From positions 930,001 through 994,000 of the forward strand of contig NC_047493.1 of assembly GCF_002079055.1 (NCBI RefSeq): a DNA stretch of 64,000 nt, written 5' to 3'. Positions 60,238-64,000 of the stretch are shown here, one piece after another (within the stretch, counting starts at the first letter, position 1; each line of letters starts with the position of its first letter). The translations under genes were made by a program, and so were the position numbers. The notes beneath the pieces are model-generated. The model made no database searches, was not told where the DNA came from, and saw nothing but the letters and a program-made list of their open reading frames with translations. This DNA comes from Saccharomyces paradoxus. Taxonomy: Eukaryota > Ascomycota > Saccharomycetes > Saccharomycetales > Saccharomycetaceae.

Positions 60238-62493
60238 TTATACTTGTTGACCACCATATTTGGCTCTCCATTCACCAATTTTCTTTTCGTCAATACGTTG
60301 GAATAAATATTCTGCCTTATTGATATTATGTCCTTCAAGAATAGCCAAATGGAATCTATCATCAATTCTTAAAGCTGGAGCATTCAACATTTTGTTTATT
60401 TTTTCACCTATTTCTGGCATATATGGTGTGATAATAGAGCTAACAGCATAAATAATATTCAAACCGACTGCGACAACAGCGTCTGACTTTTCTGGAGACT
60501 GTGAAAACAGGGTATTGTCCAGCTTATTTTCTTGCAAAAACTGGTTACCACGAGCACTTAACGACATGGCAATTTCTAAACCACGTCTTTCATGTCCAAG
60601 TTCCATTTCTTTGATATAACTTGATAAAATTTCATCGATATCCTTGACTAGGCCATCATAATCGGAAACCTTCTTAGGGTCAAATTTGGCAACAACACCA
60701 TTGTATTTGGCATTAACAAACTTAATTAATCTGTTAACAAAGTTACCCAAGTTAGCCAACAATTCACTGTTGTTTCTGGCAACAAAGTCGTCCCATGAGA
60801 AATGAGAATCACTAGATTCTGGTCTAACGGATGCCAAGTAGTATCTCCAAACACTTGGAGAAATGCCAGAATCTTGAGCATTGTTACCAAAGACACCAAT
60901 ACCCCTACTTTTGGAAAATTTACCGTTTTCATATTGTAAATATTCTGTAGTGTTCAAATGGTGCAACATGGTCCAGTTCTCTTCTGTACCCAATTGAGAA
61001 CCAGGGAAAACAACTGTATGGAAAGGAACATTGTCTTTACCCATGAACTGATATAATGAAACATGTTCTGGATTCTTCCACCATTGTTTCCATTCCTTGG
61101 TGTAGTTAGAAGTGATGGAAAGATAACCGATTGTGGCGTCAAACCAAACATACAAGACTTTGTCTTTATATTTTTCTAAAGGCACTGGTGTACCCCAAAC
61201 CAAATCTCTTGTAATACAACGAGGCTTCAAACCATCCTTTAACCATGATTGAGTAATTGTTTTTGAATTTTTTGACCAGTTACCTTCTTCAGAAGCCTTT
61301 CCAACCCATTCGGAAATCTGACTTTCCAACTTGTCCAACGATAGAAAAATATGATCGGAATATTTGGGTTCTGGAGACGCATCATCTAATTTACAGCGTG
61401 GGTTGATCAATTCAAATGGATCTAATAAAGTGCCACACTTGTCACATTGGTCACCACGAGCATCATCGTAGTGACATTTTGGGCATTCACCTTCTACATA
61501 ACGATCAGCCAGATAAGAATTATGCACTGGACAGTACAATTGCTTCATAGATTGTTCTTCTAGGTAACCGTTTGAATTTAGCTTCGTGAAAATATCTTGA
61601 GCAATTTCTGTTTGCTGCTTCGTCGTAGTTCTACCAAAATAATCGAATCCAATTTGGAACCACTTGTAAACATCACTGTGAATCTTATGGTATTTGTCAC
61701 ACAGTTGTCTTGGTGTCACACCTTCCTCCAAGGCTTTGGTTTCCGTAGCAGTACCATATTCGTCAGTACCACAAATAAACAAGGCATTATAGTTACGTCC
61801 TTTACAGTAACGAGCAAAAATGTCGGCTGAGAGAACACTACCAATAATATTACCCAAGTGTGGAACGTTGTTGACATAAGGTAATGCTGAAGTGATCAAG
61901 ATGTTCCTTTCGTTTGGCTTGGGCAAGATTTCAGCATCCTTTGGCTTAACCGTTAAGTTGGATTGGATTTTCACTGCACCGATATTTTTGAAGGAAGAAG
62001 AATCGCGCGGAATATGCTTTTGAGCCAACGCTACAGCGTTGTGAACTTTAGATGGTAATTCTGGGAATTTAGATTGGACCAAAGAAGAATCTAATGCATA
62101 AACATTAGCAAACAGAATCAAATCTGTAGCAGTTAATGGTTCTTTCAATTCGATCAAGTAGTTTTCAATGGCCTTATTTGTCAAAACCTCTACATGTTGT
62201 TGAGGTAATTCTTCATGATATAACAGGTTTTGTAAAGATGCCAATGCAAATTGGTACTTGTCAGAAGTTTGACCTTCAAAATCTTCCATGACGTATCTTA
62301 GAATAGCATTAGCATCAAATAAGAAGAACGGTTCCTTTGCATTGCGCAATTCCATGGTTGCGTTATCATTGTCAACTTCAAGCTTTAAATTTTTGCTTGC
62401 AAATTCGAGCGCTAGGGCAATCTTCAAATTGTTTGCTAGCTGCAAATGAGCGGGGTGTTTCTTTGATTTATCAAAAGAAATATGGAAAGACAT
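60238..62493 (-). CDS. MES1: Cytosolic methionyl-tRNA synthetase
   Basis: Charges tRNA-Met in the cytosol in a complex with Arc1 and glutamyl-tRNA synthetase. 751 residues from MSFHISFD, as in S. cerevisiae. The N-terminal GST-like domain (about 1-190) binds Arc1. The class I catalytic core begins at NILITSALPYVNNVPHLGN, whose HLGN is the HIGH motif. Zinc-knuckle cysteines lie in YCPVH, CPKCHYDD and CDKCG. GKFSKSRGIG is the KMSKS motif (about 525). The anticodon-binding helical domain follows. The dubious ORF YGR265W of S. cerevisiae overlaps this gene and is not called here. Confidence 0.98.
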   Translation of the reverse strand: MSFHISFDKSKKHPAHLQLANNLKIALALEFASKNLKLEVDNDNATMELRNAKEPFFLFDANAILRYVMEDFEGQTSDKYQFALASLQNLLYHEELPQQHVEVLTNKAIENYLIELKEPLTATDLILFANVYALDSSLVQSKFPELPSKVHNAVALAQKHIPRDSSSFKNIGAVKIQSNLTVKPKDAEILPKPNERNILITSALPYVNNVPHLGNIIGSVLSADIFARYCKGRNYNALFICGTDEYGTATETKALEEGVTPRQLCDKYHKIHSDVYKWFQIGFDYFGRTTTKQQTEIAQDIFTKLNSNGYLEEQSMKQLYCPVHNSYLADRYVEGECPKCHYDDARGDQCDKCGTLLDPFELINPRCKLDDASPEPKYSDHIFLSLDKLESQISEWVGKASEEGNWSKNSKTITQSWLKDGLKPRCITRDLVWGTPVPLEKYKDKVLYVWFDATIGYLSITSNYTKEWKQWWKNPEHVSLYQFMGKDNVPFHTVVFPGSQLGTEENWTMLHHLNTTEYLQYENGKFSKSRGIGVFGNNAQDSGISPSVWRYYLASVRPESSDSHFSWDDFVARNNSELLANLGNFVNRLIKFVNAKYNGVVAKFDPKKVSDYDGLVKDIDEILSSYIKEMELGHERRGLEIAMSLSARGNQFLQENKLDNTLFSQSPEKSDAVVAVGLNIIYAVSSIITPYMPEIGEKINKMLNAPALRIDDRFHLAILEGHNINKAEYLFQRIDEKKIGEWRAKYGGQQV

Positions 62494-63293
62494 ACTTGTT
62501 CTAAATTTTCGCTCCTTTTTCACGTTTTATTCCTCCACAAAGGTACATATTTGGAAGCAAATCATCTTCAACATTAGACATCGAAGAATATTTGTCATAG
62601 TCATTTTTTTTTTCGTTCTCTCTTTCGATAAGTTGCGTACAGCAATTTTTTCCGCCTCCGAAATTATTCGTGCCTCGTGACATTAAGAATAAGTGACTTG
62701 ACCCGGGCAATGCATAATCGTTTCGGCGGCTAACAAGCATAAGCATAGAAAGCCAACAGATCAACAAAATACACCATTATCATCGAGCTATACATTCTCG
62801 ACAAAGTGCTTACTAAAAAATTTCTCAAATTGACTTATACTATACCGAATCTTTTGACCTCCTTGTTCTTTAAATCCCTTCTCTCCACAGGTTCTTATTC
62901 TCGTCTGCAACAACTAGTGCTTCAGAGTTACTGTTATCAAAATCTTTCTTCAATTTGTACGACAATCTCCGCTGTAGCTAAAAGGTTATTCATAATTCGT
63001 TTTCATCTCTAGGACATTTTATAATTGTATTTAATTCCTATCAACAGAACTAACCCAGAAGGTTTCAGGATATTATTTTTCCGTCTTCCTTTTATTGAAA
63101 AAAAATTGATATCTAAAACACCGGGTAATGTCAGGATTTTATTTTTATCGGCACGGCTGCATAGCGAAGGGTCCATTGGCAAAAGTAAAAAGAAATCGCA
63201 GAAAGTATAGTGAGGGGATTGAAAGTTTAAGAAGAGGTGAAACAATATCTACCAGGCCCAAGATATTCAATTTATAAAAAAATTGCTACAAAA
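62494..63293. other. Divergent promoter of MES1 and YGR266W
   Basis: An 800-bp region with one perfect Reb1 site near YGR266W. ORFs of 60-88 codons on both strands are not supported. Confidence 0.6.
63121..63128 (-). promoter_or_regulatory. Reb1 site upstream of YGR266W
   Basis: CCGGGTAA is a full consensus (TTACCCGG on the minus strand), 166 bp upstream of the ATG. Confidence 0.6.
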
Positions 63294-64000
63294 ATGGGTG
63301 CTATGACGGGTGCTACAAGCTGGTTCGACGATTGGAACGCTGAGGCTCTTTATAAAGACGACGTCACTGGCTGTGATGACTGTTCCGAAACTTCGCCAAT
63401 TCCTAAGTCGGGTATTATCTGTGGACCTATATTAAGACTCATTAACATGGATTTTAAGGAAAAAACGTACGAAGGATCTGTTATGATGGTAGTCAAAGGT
63501 GAGGAAAACTTTCCGAAAATTGCTTACCAGCAAGGACCTTCATTGCCCTCTGACAATGAGGACATTGAAATTAGCGAGGCATCCTTCGATGGTAAACTTT
63601 TCCATAAGGACAATTTAAAAAATGATGATATATGGTTTTATAGGTATGAGATTAAGTTGCCGATGTTCAACTATGAGCAAATGGTTAAATATTCCGTTGA
63701 CGGTAGAACAGAACCACATTACAGGTTCTTCGTGCCCTCTTTCACTCAAAACTCGAACGTTATTTCCTATTCATGCAATGGATTTTCACTGAGCGTAGAT
63801 ACATCCAAGTTCAAGGGTTCCTTGTGGTATGATGTCCTTAAGAAGCATCAATACGTCCATTATCATGCTATTCTCGGCGGCGGTGACCAAATTTATTCTG
63901 ATAACATCAAACTGCATGCGCCCAATTTTAAAGCTTGGTTGGACACAAAGGATCCTATCAAGAAGTATAACACTCACACCACTGAGGAAACAAAAGAGCA
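63294..64000 (+). CDS. YGR266W, PhoD-like phosphatase-domain protein (5' part)
   Basis: 235 codons are visible, starting MGAMTGATSWFDDWNAEALY and open to the window edge; the S. cerevisiae protein has about 700 residues. It is of unknown function, with a predicted membrane segment and reports at mitochondria and plasma membrane. The visible part holds a beta-rich N-terminal domain (CGPILRLINMDF, then FYRYEIKLP and YRFFVPSFTQ) and then AILGGGDQIYSD (about 196-207). That resembles the metal-ligand motif of PhoD-like phosphatases. No enzymatic activity is established. Confidence 0.9.
   Translation, partial: MGAMTGATSWFDDWNAEALYKDDVTGCDDCSETSPIPKSGIICGPILRLINMDFKEKTYEGSVMMVVKGEENFPKIAYQQGPSLPSDNEDIEISEASFDGKLFHKDNLKNDDIWFYRYEIKLPMFNYEQMVKYSVDGRTEPHYRFFVPSFTQNSNVISYSCNGFSLSVDTSKFKGSLWYDVLKKHQYVHYHAILGGGDQIYSDNIKLHAPNFKAWLDTKDPIKKYNTHTTEETKE

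Noticed and set aside
61597-61830. ORF antisense to MES1 comparable to dubious YGR265W
   Set aside because: It lies fully inside a strongly conserved synthetase gene and shows no independent coding signal.

Overview
The window is nuclear DNA from a budding yeast of the genus Saccharomyces. Its gene content, order and orientation match the right arm of S. cerevisiae chromosome VII from YHB1 (YGR234W) to YGR266W. All genes are intronless and separated by A/T-rich spacers, and there is one nuclear tRNA gene. Enolase 1 matches the S. cerevisiae protein as I remember it. Other proteins (flavohemoglobin, AP-3 beta subunit, SPG1, NOP19) carry many substitutions and a few length changes. I therefore infer a sister species rather than an S. 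cerevisiae strain, but I cannot name the species without alignment.

Layout, left to right. YHB1 (+) faces a run of seven minus-strand genes: MIC26, SPG1, YGR237C, KEL2, PEX21, PFK1 and YAP1802. MPC3 (+) follows, divergent from YAP1802. LSC2, SDA1 and BRF1 are on the minus strand, then CPD1, SOL4 and MGA1 on the plus strand. RIE1 (-) is separated from MGA1 by an unusually long convergent gap. NOP19 and GCN5 (+), PUP2 (-), ENO1 (+), COQ6 (-), tRNA-Thr(UGU) (+), GND2 (+), MTM1 and RAD2 (-), TNA1 (+), then APL6, BUD32, SAY1 and MES1 (-) follow. YGR266W (+) runs off the right edge.

The genes are housekeeping functions with no single pathway. Carbon metabolism is well represented: PFK1, ENO1, SOL4, GND2, LSC2, MPC3. 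Mitochondrial biology is covered by MIC26, SPG1, COQ6, MTM1 and MPC3. Others serve trafficking (YAP1802, APL6), ribosome biogenesis (SDA1, NOP19), transcription (BRF1, GCN5, MGA1), RNA binding (RIE1), proteolysis (PUP2), DNA repair (RAD2), translation (MES1, BUD32, tRNA-Thr) and detoxification (YHB1, SAY1).

Several promoters carry recognisable regulatory words: PAC/RRPE at SDA1, PAC at NOP19, a Rpn4 PACE box at PUP2, a Rap1/Gcr1 cluster at ENO1, a damage-response-like element at RAD2, stress elements at SOL4 and GND2, and Reb1 sites at five promoters. I found no intact mobile element, CRISPR array or foreign gene cluster. The least explained parts are the 1.65 kb convergent gap between MGA1 and RIE1, which contains a 74-codon ORF and further coding-like segments, and the 2.1 kb gap between RIE1 and NOP19.
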